From assembly GCA_019058315.1 (NCBI GenBank), contig JAHPZH010000006.1, positions 1-64,000 on the forward strand: DNA of 64,000 nt. The letters are read 5' to 3'. A program made the translations under genes and the position numbers. The notes below the pieces were generated by a model. That model did not search any database and had not been told where the DNA came from. It saw only the letters and a program-made list of their open reading frames with translations. The first letter of the stretch is position 1. Every line of letters starts with the position of its first letter. This DNA comes from Candidatus Helarchaeota archaeon (lineage in GTDB: Archaea; Asgardarchaeota; Lokiarchaeia; Helarchaeales; RDOG01). Positions 8,776 through 16,521 of the stretch are shown piece after piece.

Positions 8776-10281
8776 TTAAAAAGTCAATAATTTAACTTTT
8801 AATGTCTGTAAATTAATGATAGGCACCATCCCTGGAGTTGGTCTAATACCTTTTTCTTTCTGAAATGAAGTTAAACTTTGAAAACAACCACTATTAATTA
8901 ATTTTACACCTTTATAATCTTTATAACCATTAATATGGACATGACCACAATGAATTACGTTGGGTATTTCGTCTATAACTAACCAATCCTCAATTTCTGG
9001 AGATAATCCCGTTTTTTGGCCATAAATTGGTGCTAAATGTCGAGCAATTAATAATTCTTGCATCGCCTTTTCTGGGTGTTCATAATTCAATCCTGGAATT
9101 GAACTAATGATATCATCAAAACTATCACCATGATAGACTAGAAATTGAATTCCATGGATTTCTAATAATGTTGGATTCCCTAACATAATAACATTTTGAA
9201 GATCATATAAATCCATCGCATACTTTTTAGGTATTGCAGGATGAGGTAATGCCTTTCTAATGGCATCATGAGCGCCTCCAGGAATGATTATTATTTTTAT
9301 ATATTCCGGAATTTGTTTTAAAAAATTAGCTGCGATCTCATACTGACTTTTAATATCAGTTAATTCTAAATCATCTCTTTGTGAAGGATAGACCCCTATT
9401 CCATCAACAATATCTCCTGCAATTATGATATACTTTAAATGTGATGCCATTTCTTTTTGCTCTTCATTACCACTTCTTCCATTTGTCCAATCTATAAAAT
9501 TTCGAAATTTTTCCTCTAAAAATTGTTTACTTCCAAAATGAGTATCTGAAATAAGTGCAACATTAATAGGAAATTCTGCCAATTTATTATGATTTCTTCG
9601 AGGTATATCAGGAAATATTATTTCATTTGCCATAAAAATATCATTTTTCCACATATTTCCTTTAACACAAATAACCTCATCAGGAAGTACTTTCAAAGCT
9701 TTAGATATTAATTCCTTTTCTTTATTTGGAACAAGTACAGAAATGTTATCCGAAAAATCTTCTATTTCTAAATAAATATTTTTTGAATTTGTTTCCCTTT
9801 TTTCTTGAATTATTCCTATAATAGTAATTTCTTTGTCTTTTAGTTTTTTTGCCTCTAAGATAGATGTACTTCCTTTTATATCCGTTCTTTCCATTAATAA
9901 TAAATAAATTTTTTTGTATCTACTTCTAAATAAATCTCTAAAATCTTCAACTTGCCCCTTTCCATATAATCTTCCAGTAGGATCCCTTAAAATTCCAATA
10001 TCAGCTTTAATATTTTTTACTTCACTTTCAAAATGTGTTTTTTTGGGAACTTCTGTTTCTTTATCTTCATACTTAATATCTATCTCATTTTTTTCTGAAA
10101 TTATCTGTTTAATTAAATCAAGTGTTATAAAAACTTGATTTTTATCCATTTTATTCAATTTTTCAATAAAATCTGTTAAAAAATTAATTGGATCTTTTTG
10201 ATAAGATAAATATTCTAGTGCATTGGGAGTAATTTCTAATCCAGAATTAAGCAATATTTCAATAATCTCTTTTTTATACAT
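8776..10281 (-). CDS. polB: DNA polymerase D small subunit DP1
   Basis: A 501-residue exonuclease subunit of the archaeal family D replicative polymerase, with 3'-5' exonuclease activity in a Mre11-like calcineurin fold. After a helical N-terminus (1-90) comes an OB-fold (about 125-230), then the phosphodiesterase domain with ISDTHFGS near 243, AGDIVDG near 287, HDAIRKALPHP near 334, YHGDSFDD near 380 and GHVHING near 444. The usual GNHD motif reads GGAHD here, so the metal-binding Asn is apparently replaced. The C-terminal region has the typical NSGCFQSLTSFQ. The large subunit DP2 is not in the window. The symbol follows archaeal usage for this subunit. Confidence 0.92.
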   Translation of the reverse strand: MYKKEIIEILLNSGLEITPNALEYLSYQKDPINFLTDFIEKLNKMDKNQVFITLDLIKQIISEKNEIDIKYEDKETEVPKKTHFESEVKNIKADIGILRDPTGRLYGKGQVEDFRDLFRSRYKKIYLLLMERTDIKGSTSILEAKKLKDKEITIIGIIQEKRETNSKNIYLEIEDFSDNISVLVPNKEKELISKALKVLPDEVICVKGNMWKNDIFMANEIIFPDIPRRNHNKLAEFPINVALISDTHFGSKQFLEEKFRNFIDWTNGRSGNEEQKEMASHLKYIIIAGDIVDGIGVYPSQRDDLELTDIKSQYEIAANFLKQIPEYIKIIIIPGGAHDAIRKALPHPAIPKKYAMDLYDLQNVIMLGNPTLLEIHGIQFLVYHGDSFDDIISSIPGLNYEHPEKAMQELLIARHLAPIYGQKTGLSPEIEDWLVIDEIPNVIHCGHVHINGYKDYKGVKLINSGCFQSLTSFQKEKGIRPTPGMVPIINLQTLKVKLLTF

Positions 10282-10430
10282 TTTAATTCAAAAATAAAAG
10301 ATGGTTTAACTAAATGTAATTCGAAATTGAGTAATATATAGTTATATTTAATAAAATTATTAAAACAATAAAAAATAATTTAAAAAAATAATTGATATGT
10401 AATTAATAATAATTTTAAAGGTTTATTCAA

Positions 10431-11615
10431 TTGGAAAACGTAAAAGTAGATGATACAACCCTTAGAGATGGAGTCCAAATGCCTGGTATTAGAGCTCCAT
10501 CCCCTAAAGAGAGATTGGAAATTGCTCATTATCTAGATGATATAGGGATAGATCGTATTGAGTTATTTGGAACTTGGTATGATGTAGATAGAAAATCAGC
10601 TCAAATGATACTAAATGCCGGGTTTAAAGCTATGATCGGTATTTGGGTAAGGGCTAATAAGAATGATCTTGACGAAGCTCTTAGACTAGATGGAATTAAA
10701 GGAGTTGGAATTTCTCATCCAATTTCAGATATACATCTAACATATAAACTAAATATTTCTCGAGAAGAAGCCTTCAAACGAATTCATGATGCTATTCAAT
10801 ATGCGAAAGATCATGGTTTAATTGTATTTTATCATGGTGAAGATTCCACACGAGCAGATTGGGAATATGAAAAATCAATCATTAAAATGCTAACAGAATT
10901 GAAAGTAGATGTTTATCGTGTATGTGATACAGTTGGAGTTGGTATTGGGGCTCACACGTCTTCGGTCATTCCTATAAATAAAAGTATTCCTGATAAGATA
11001 TCTGAGATAAAAAAGAATTTTAAAATTGATATTGAATTCCATGGCCATGATGATTTAGGGGGTGCTGTAACTAATACTATGATTGCTTTACAAAATGGTG
11101 CAACTTATGCAAGTACCACTATGTTAGGTATGGGAGAAAGAGCAGGAAATGCTGAAACAGAAAAAGTAATAATGAACCTTAATTATCATTACAACATTAG
11201 TAAATACAATATTTCTTTACTGACTAAAGCATGCCATGTCATTCATGATGCGATGGATATTAGAATTCCTTCAAATAAGGCAATTGTAGGTGAAAATGTT
11301 TTCACACATCAATCTGGGATCCACTCTGCCGGAGTTATTAAAAACCCCGAAACATATGAACCATTTTCTCCTGAAAGTGTTGGGAATGTAAGAAGGCTTC
11401 TAGTTGGTCCTTTAGGAGGAAAAAATGTAATTCTTTTCAAGTTACAACAAATTTTAGAAAAAGAGGGTATAACGGAAAAGATAGATCCAAATGATGGCAG
11501 AGTTAAAGCTATAATAGATTATATCCAACAAAACTTATTTGGTTCTGGTATTCGTCGTTCTCCTTTAACGGATGACGAATTTGAACAATTAGTACGAATG
11601 TTTGCATTAAAATAA
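10431..11615 (+). CDS. HMGL-like acyltransferase (homocitrate/citramalate/Re-citrate synthase family)
   Basis: A 394-residue DRE-TIM metallolyase family enzyme that condenses acetyl-CoA with a 2-oxoacid. The catalytic signature VDDTTLRDGVQMPG is at residues 5-18, in place of the usual DTTLRDGEQ. The metal-binding FHGHDDLGGAVTN is near 205, and a glycine-rich TMLGMGERAGNAETE follows near 235. The QSGIHSAGVI segment near 295 is typical of the homocitrate, citramalate and isopropylmalate synthase group. There is no C-terminal LeuA regulatory domain, which fits homocitrate or Re-citrate synthase better than full-length isopropylmalate synthase. The start is TTG at 10431. The 2-oxoacid cannot be decided from sequence reading alone. 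Confidence 0.8.
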   Translation: MENVKVDDTTLRDGVQMPGIRAPSPKERLEIAHYLDDIGIDRIELFGTWYDVDRKSAQMILNAGFKAMIGIWVRANKNDLDEALRLDGIKGVGISHPISDIHLTYKLNISREEAFKRIHDAIQYAKDHGLIVFYHGEDSTRADWEYEKSIIKMLTELKVDVYRVCDTVGVGIGAHTSSVIPINKSIPDKISEIKKNFKIDIEFHGHDDLGGAVTNTMIALQNGATYASTTMLGMGERAGNAETEKVIMNLNYHYNISKYNISLLTKACHVIHDAMDIRIPSNKAIVGENVFTHQSGIHSAGVIKNPETYEPFSPESVGNVRRLLVGPLGGKNVILFKLQQILEKEGITEKIDPNDGRVKAIIDYIQQNLFGSGIRRSPLTDDEFEQLVRMFALK

Positions 11616-11691
11616 TTGTTTTATTGATTTTATTTTATATTTATTTTTAAATTCAATTTACATCTAACTTAAGAATAAGGACTGAATTGTT

Positions 11692-13650
11692 TTGACTTTA
11701 AAAGACCTTTATATAATCGATGCTAATTTCTTCATTTCAATTTTTAAATTGAATAGGGATGAAGCAATAAATAATCTGATGAAAGGAATTATAGAACTAA
11801 AATTAGACAATTTATATTCAAGTACTTTAATTTTAAATGAGTTAAAAATTCCAAGCTCCTCGGTGGCTATTATAAAAAAGTTCTTAAATTTTGTTCCTGT
11901 TCCTAGACAAAAGATTAATACCTTAACTCAAAATGTAAATCCCAGTGCAACACCTCAAATTGCAGATCTCTCTCTTGTAGCACTAGCAAAAATACTTAAA
12001 CAAAAATTTGGTAAAATTGCGATTACAGTGGTTACTAATGATTTTAAATTAAGTAAATTTATTCGTAGTTATTCTTCCCAAATTAATGTTTTACCTCCAA
12101 GTAGCTTTCTAATGATGTTAACAAATAGTCTGGATAATCGAATATTACGAAACTATTTTAAGAAATTAAGAAAAAAAATGAGTAATTATGAAATGTCGTA
12201 TGCATTAGAGAGAAAAGATATATACAATCCACAAGAAAAATTAAGTTGGCTTGTTGAGAAATCAATAGGTGTAGCATGTCAATGTAATCTTATATTACAG
12301 AAGGAAGATCTTGAAGTAGAAGAATTAGATTCTAAAAGAGAACTATTTCTTATAAATCGATATATTTTAGGAGAAAAATTATCTAAAAGCCAAAATAATT
12401 CGATAAAAAATTTAATCCCTTTTATAGATTCTATAAAAAAATCACAAAAAGAATTTAATAAAATTAAAAAATTATTGATTGACAACCGATTAAGTGATTC
12501 TTTGGTAAATGTTCAAAAAATTATTAGTGAGTTGATGAATACTTTTCAATTATCTATGGTTTCTCTAAAAAATGATGAAAAAGAAATTTTTGAAAAAGTC
12601 ATTTCAAAATTTTTAGCTCAATTTGAATTTTTTATTTCAATGCTTTATTTAGAATTAGATGAGTTAGAACAAGCCTTAGAACATTTCGATAAAACTATTG
12701 TGTTCAGTTTTTTTGCAGAACAATCAAAAAATATTATTATCGCTAATTATATTAAAGGGCTCTCTTTAATTTTCAACAATCGTTTTGAAGAAGCTGCTGA
12801 TCAATTCTCATTATCTCATAAACTTGCCGAAAAATTCAAATCTAATCAATATAGGATAATTAATTTAGGGGGAGAGGCAATTGCACGTTTTCTTGCAGGG
12901 GAAAATGAAACAGCACAAGAGATAATGAAAAACGTTAATAACCTTGTTAAAAAAGATCTGCAAATGAGTTTGATCTTGATGACTGAGTTTGCAGATAACT
13001 TTTATGTAATGAGTAGGCCAGAAATTGCGATACATCTTTATAATGAAGCTTTAGAAATCTCGATTGAACTAGGCAAATTAGAACAATCAGAGAAGATTAT
13101 CGAAAAATTAAAAAGGTGTTTCTACTCAATCGGTAGTTGTCTTCCGCCGATGGCAGCTCAATTACAAAAAGTTATAGATCTTGCTCATCAACAAAGCAGT
13201 AACGAAAGTATCGAAAAATATAATTTAGAAATCAGTAAAATAAGTGAAATTAATAAACTATTATTTGAAGATTTTCCATTTAAAACGGGAAAAAAATGGA
13301 TTAAAGGAATAAATTTGCCTGACTTTTTAAAAAAACCTATGAATTTAATTTCAGTAAATATTAAAGGAAATATTTCTATGGAAATGGGCGTTTCTACAAT
13401 AACCTCTCTTATTTGTTTAACACAAGAGCAGGGGGGAATTGCTATAAATGTTCCTGAACCTTTAATGATAGGTACTCCAGAATTATACAAAGTTGAGCTA
13501 AATGAAAAAGGGTCTTATAAAATAATAGAAGCTTCTCAAATTGAAAAGGAAAAATTTTTTATTAGAGCAAAAATTTATGTAAAATCAAAAGATGACTTAA
13601 TTTTAAAGAAGATCTTTCCAAAATTATATGGTAAATTTTTTGATAATTAA
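11692..13650 (+). CDS. PIN-domain protein with long helical-repeat C-terminus
   Basis: A 652-residue protein starting at TTG 11692. The first 150 residues look like a PIN ribonuclease domain, with spaced acidic residues as in active PIN proteins: IDANFF (D10), LNELKIP (E49), QIADLSLVALAKIL (D92) and VVTNDFKLSKFIRS (D115). The remainder is helical and resembles TPR-like repeats around residues 290-460 (EFFISMLYLELDELEQALEHF; GLSLIFNNRFEEAADQFSLS). The last 110 residues form a separate globular region with strands. Neither target nor partner is recognisable. The gene lies 18 bp before a membrane coiled-coil gene on the same strand and is probably co-transcribed with it. Confidence 0.6.
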   Translation: MTLKDLYIIDANFFISIFKLNRDEAINNLMKGIIELKLDNLYSSTLILNELKIPSSSVAIIKKFLNFVPVPRQKINTLTQNVNPSATPQIADLSLVALAKILKQKFGKIAITVVTNDFKLSKFIRSYSSQINVLPPSSFLMMLTNSLDNRILRNYFKKLRKKMSNYEMSYALERKDIYNPQEKLSWLVEKSIGVACQCNLILQKEDLEVEELDSKRELFLINRYILGEKLSKSQNNSIKNLIPFIDSIKKSQKEFNKIKKLLIDNRLSDSLVNVQKIISELMNTFQLSMVSLKNDEKEIFEKVISKFLAQFEFFISMLYLELDELEQALEHFDKTIVFSFFAEQSKNIIIANYIKGLSLIFNNRFEEAADQFSLSHKLAEKFKSNQYRIINLGGEAIARFLAGENETAQEIMKNVNNLVKKDLQMSLILMTEFADNFYVMSRPEIAIHLYNEALEISIELGKLEQSEKIIEKLKRCFYSIGSCLPPMAAQLQKVIDLAHQQSSNESIEKYNLEISKISEINKLLFEDFPFKTGKKWIKGINLPDFLKKPMNLISVNIKGNISMEMGVSTITSLICLTQEQGGIAINVPEPLMIGTPELYKVELNEKGSYKIIEASQIEKEKFFIRAKIYVKSKDDLILKKIFPKLYGKFFDN

Positions 13651-13668
13651 TTTAATCACATTTCATCT

Positions 13669-14676
13669 ATGAAATTAGATTTTGTGAAATCTATGGTTAA
13701 GATTAATTGGTATCTAGTAATAGGGACTGTTTGTATAATGGGAATTTTCATTTTTTTAGCTTTATATTTATATTCCTTAATTGGTTGGTTAGGATTTTTT
13801 ATTATTTCAGTTCCAACATCAATAAGTGAAATATTTTTATTATATTATTTAGAAAAGAAAGAAAAATCTAGAAAAAAACAAAAAATTGCTCAATTGAAAT
13901 TAGCAATTAAAGAAGATATTAAAAGTGAGATTGGAGAAGAAAAACGCTTATTAATTGCTGCATTAAATAAAGAAACTAAAGTAACCACAAACGTATTAGA
14001 GAGTTTTAGAATTTATTTACGAATAAATATAGCAGAAATAAACGAACTTATATTAGATATAGACGAAGTTTATTTAAAATCTATCGAATTAGTAAAAAAT
14101 TCAAAAACAAAAAAAGCAAAAGAAGATTTTAATTCAAAAATCTCTAATATTTTCAATCGAATATATGAATTAGATACCGATTTTAATTTCAAACTAAATA
14201 ATCTAAAAACTTCAGATTTAAAATTTAGGAAGATAATTTCTAGTTTTAAAGATGAGTGGTTTGCTTCAATCGATAAAATTAAAAATATTATCAAACAAAC
14301 TCAAGAAAAATTTGAGATAAATACTAACTTTCTTTACTATATTGAAGATATTTTTAGATTTGAAATTGAAAATCAAAGAAAAATCGAAATAGAAGATTTT
14401 GAAAAATTAGAAATTCCTACAGATCAAATAAAAAAACTTTTAAAATATATCAACGAATCTATAAAGATTAAACTTAATGAAATCGATAAAGATAAGAAAA
14501 GAAAATTAGGAGAAATAGGTAAAAAAATCATATCTCATTATATGGTCGCTGGAAAAAAACCTAATTTGCCTGAAATGGTAATTGAATTAGGAATGGGAAT
14601 TAATGAAAGTAAAGAACTTCTAAGCTATTTAAAAGAAATTGGAATGATTGATGAGATTAAATATCATATTTTATAA
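13669..14676 (+). CDS. Membrane-anchored coiled-coil protein with winged-helix-like C-terminus
   Basis: A 335-residue protein of unknown family. Residues about 13-62 contain two transmembrane segments (WYLVIGTVCIMGIFIFLALY; WLGFFIISVPTSISEIFLLY). Residues 63-270 are charged and helical, consistent with a cytoplasmic coiled coil. The final 50 residues resemble a small helix-turn-helix (ISHYMVAGKKPNLPEMVIEL, then NESKELLSYLKEIGMIDEIK). It begins 18 bp after the PIN-domain gene and is followed by tRNA-Ser, so the two protein genes likely form one transcript. Nothing in the sequence names a function. Confidence 0.5.
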   Translation: MKLDFVKSMVKINWYLVIGTVCIMGIFIFLALYLYSLIGWLGFFIISVPTSISEIFLLYYLEKKEKSRKKQKIAQLKLAIKEDIKSEIGEEKRLLIAALNKETKVTTNVLESFRIYLRINIAEINELILDIDEVYLKSIELVKNSKTKKAKEDFNSKISNIFNRIYELDTDFNFKLNNLKTSDLKFRKIISSFKDEWFASIDKIKNIIKQTQEKFEINTNFLYYIEDIFRFEIENQRKIEIEDFEKLEIPTDQIKKLLKYINESIKIKLNEIDKDKKRKLGEIGKKIISHYMVAGKKPNLPEMVIELGMGINESKELLSYLKEIGMIDEIKYHIL

Positions 14677-14683
14677 AAACCTG

Positions 14684-14700
14684 AAATATATTTTATACAA
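14684..14700 (+). promoter_or_regulatory. Candidate TATA box for tRNA-Ser
   Basis: A TATATTTTATA stretch lies about 25-35 bp upstream of the first tRNA base, the expected spacing for an archaeal TATA box. The surrounding region is AT-rich throughout, so position is the main support. Confidence 0.35.
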
Positions 14701-14721
14701 TGGATATTTTTAATTATTTAA

Positions 14722-14822
14722 GCTGGGATAGCCAAGCGGTAAGGCGACAGGCTCGAGTTGGAAAAATGAGAAACCTGTTGACTAATTTAGTCGCGAGGGT
14801 TCAAATCCCTCTCCCAGCGCCA
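14722..14822 (+). tRNA. tRNA-Ser(CGA) with 15-nt canonical intron and encoded CCA
   Basis: The acceptor stem pairs GCTGGGA with TCCCAGC, the discriminator is G73 (14819) and CCA is encoded (14820-14822). The anticodon stem pairs ACAGG (14747-14751) with CCTGT (14774-14778). An intron at 14758-14772 interrupts the anticodon loop at the canonical 37/38 position; its removal gives the loop CTCGAGA with anticodon CGA, which reads UCG serine codons. The intron forms a good bulge-helix-bulge: CTCG pairs with TGAG, flanked by 3-nt bulges AGT and AAA. A long variable arm (GACTAA with TTAGTC) and T-loop TTCAAAT support a type II tRNA-Ser. Confidence 0.93.
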
Positions 14823-14837
14823 ATTTGAGGAAGTTAT

Positions 14838-15344
14838 ATGCCAGAATCTATAGATGAACTCATTTTTAAAGGAGAACAACTATTATTTGAAAAAAAATTT
14901 GAAAGTGCTATTAAAATTTTTAAAAAAATTTTGAAAACACATCCAAAGGAGGGGACTGTAAGAAAAAGTATTGGGACTGCATATTTTGAATTGGGAAAAT
15001 ATGAAGATGCACTTGAAAATCTTAAAATAGCTACGGAGATAGATCCATCAGAATCTGAAATTTGGGGCTATTTAGGAAAAATATATCTAATTAAAGCTGA
15101 AAAGGAAAAAGCTCTTTGGTGTTTTAATAAAGTTATTGAAATTGATCAAAAAAGTTACGGAGAAGAATTCCAAGATTTAATTGGTTATGGGATTGACGAG
15201 GAGAAAAAAAAACTAGAAGAAAAAGGAATTATTCCGGTTGATCCTGAGCTTAAACCCAAATATATTATATGTAGAGAATGTGGTGAACGAATTCTTATTG
15301 ACATAAATACAAAATTTTGTAGGAATTGTGGAGGGGAAATTTGA
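14838..15344 (+). CDS. TPR protein with C-terminal zinc ribbon
   Basis: A 168-residue protein with three TPR-like units in residues 1-105 (DELIFKGEQLLFEKKFESAI; GTAYFELGKYEDALENLKIA; LGKIYLIKAEKEKALWCFNK) and a C-terminal zinc ribbon with CREC near residue 144 and CRNC near 162. TPR units usually mediate protein contacts; the partner is unknown. The gene starts 15 bp after the tRNA-Ser CCA end, so it may share a transcript with the tRNA. The ATG at 14838 is preceded by the weak ribosome-binding sequence GAGG. Confidence 0.7.
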   Translation: MPESIDELIFKGEQLLFEKKFESAIKIFKKILKTHPKEGTVRKSIGTAYFELGKYEDALENLKIATEIDPSESEIWGYLGKIYLIKAEKEKALWCFNKVIEIDQKSYGEEFQDLIGYGIDEEKKKLEEKGIIPVDPELKPKYIICRECGERILIDINTKFCRNCGGEI

Positions 15345-15440
15345 GTTTTTAAAATTGATATTTCAATAACATTAAACAATACTTTCTTTTTAATGCAAAT
15401 AAATTAAAATATTAAGGAATCATTTCAATATAATGAGGAA

Positions 15441-15467
15441 AGTTTTGTCATGCATTTTGACAAAACT
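15441..15467. promoter_or_regulatory. Perfect 10-bp inverted repeat
   Basis: AGTTTTGTCA (15441-15450) and TGACAAAACT (15458-15467) are exact inverted repeats around a 7-nt loop. The element sits in the 277-bp gap between the TPR/zinc-ribbon gene and the Cys-containing gene at 15622. It could be an operator for the downstream gene or a stem-loop at the end of the upstream transcript. Nothing distinguishes these from sequence. Confidence 0.45.
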
Positions 15468-15621
15468 AACAAACTTAGCATATATTTATGGTTTTTTAAG
15501 ATTCTTTATTTTATTTAATTTAATTTAAGGAAACTTAATCCACATACAAGCAAGATTTAAAATCCTAATAAAACTATAGTATTTAATGTTGATGATTTTT
15601 ATTTGAAGATACAGATGTGAT

Positions 15622-16497
15622 TTGTTGTCAAAGAAATATTCAAAGGAATTTAACGAATATTTGGAAAAATTCAATGAACTGGGAAGTATAGATTATGTAT
15701 CGCGAGAATTTTTAGGTTTAATGCGACAAAAATGCTATAATTGTAACAAATCTCGAGTTGAATGTGCTTTTCAACCACATTGTGAAAATCGTAAGTATAT
15801 GAATGTAATGATTGAAATGAAAGTTAATTTGAATGATATCCCAGCGTTTTGTTATTCACAACAATTACGAAATATTAAGGATTTTTTAGATGGCAAAGCA
15901 CATTTAATTGAACCTATTGATTATAAATTATTTTTATCAGATTTTATTGAACTCTTAAGTATTAAATTGAAAATTGAATCCAAAAATTATGAGAAATTGC
16001 TTAATGAAATAACTACAAAAATAAAAAATATGAAAGGAAAAATATATAAAATTCATAGAAAGGGAGAGAAATTCAATTATTTTATGCTAATTGCTGGGGG
16101 TATAATTTATTATATTGATTTAATGAAAGAAGTTGTCACAGTAAATTTACAGAATAAAGCTATAGAAACAGAAAATGAATTAAAAGATATAATTAAATTA
16201 TATTGTCAATACTTCAATATTGATGTTGAGATAATTGAGGAGATGGCAGGTTGGTGGTACCTAAAAACAACATTTCCGTCTAAAAAATTAAAAAGTGACA
16301 AAATTTTTTACGATTATAAAGAAAAGATTCAGGAATTCTCAAATTTTATAAATTTTTTCCAAGAAGATGCTATAGTCTATTTCTTAATTGATATTAAAAC
16401 CCCGTTAAGCCAAAATTGGAAACATAGTAGATTAACTGTTATAAAATTAGGCGAGATTTTCAAATCATTAAATGAATTGTCAAAAAAAATTGCATGA
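15622..16497 (+). CDS. Uncharacterised protein with Cys cluster near the N-terminus
   Basis: A 291-residue protein starting at TTG 15622. A cluster of cysteines and histidine at about 34-55 (QKCYNCNKSRVECAFQPHCE) suggests a metal site of CxxC...C...HC type. The middle is helical, and residues 130-200 have alternating strands (KIYKIHRKGEKFNYFMLIAG; GIIYYIDLMKEVVTVNLQ). I cannot assign a family. It ends 24 bp before the giant TrmB-like gene, so the two are probably co-expressed and may act together. Confidence 0.5.
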   Translation: MLSKKYSKEFNEYLEKFNELGSIDYVSREFLGLMRQKCYNCNKSRVECAFQPHCENRKYMNVMIEMKVNLNDIPAFCYSQQLRNIKDFLDGKAHLIEPIDYKLFLSDFIELLSIKLKIESKNYEKLLNEITTKIKNMKGKIYKIHRKGEKFNYFMLIAGGIIYYIDLMKEVVTVNLQNKAIETENELKDIIKLYCQYFNIDVEIIEEMAGWWYLKTTFPSKKLKSDKIFYDYKEKIQEFSNFINFFQEDAIVYFLIDIKTPLSQNWKHSRLTVIKLGEIFKSLNELSKKIA

Positions 16498-16521
16498 AAA
16501 AAATAGTTGGAGTAGTATAAT

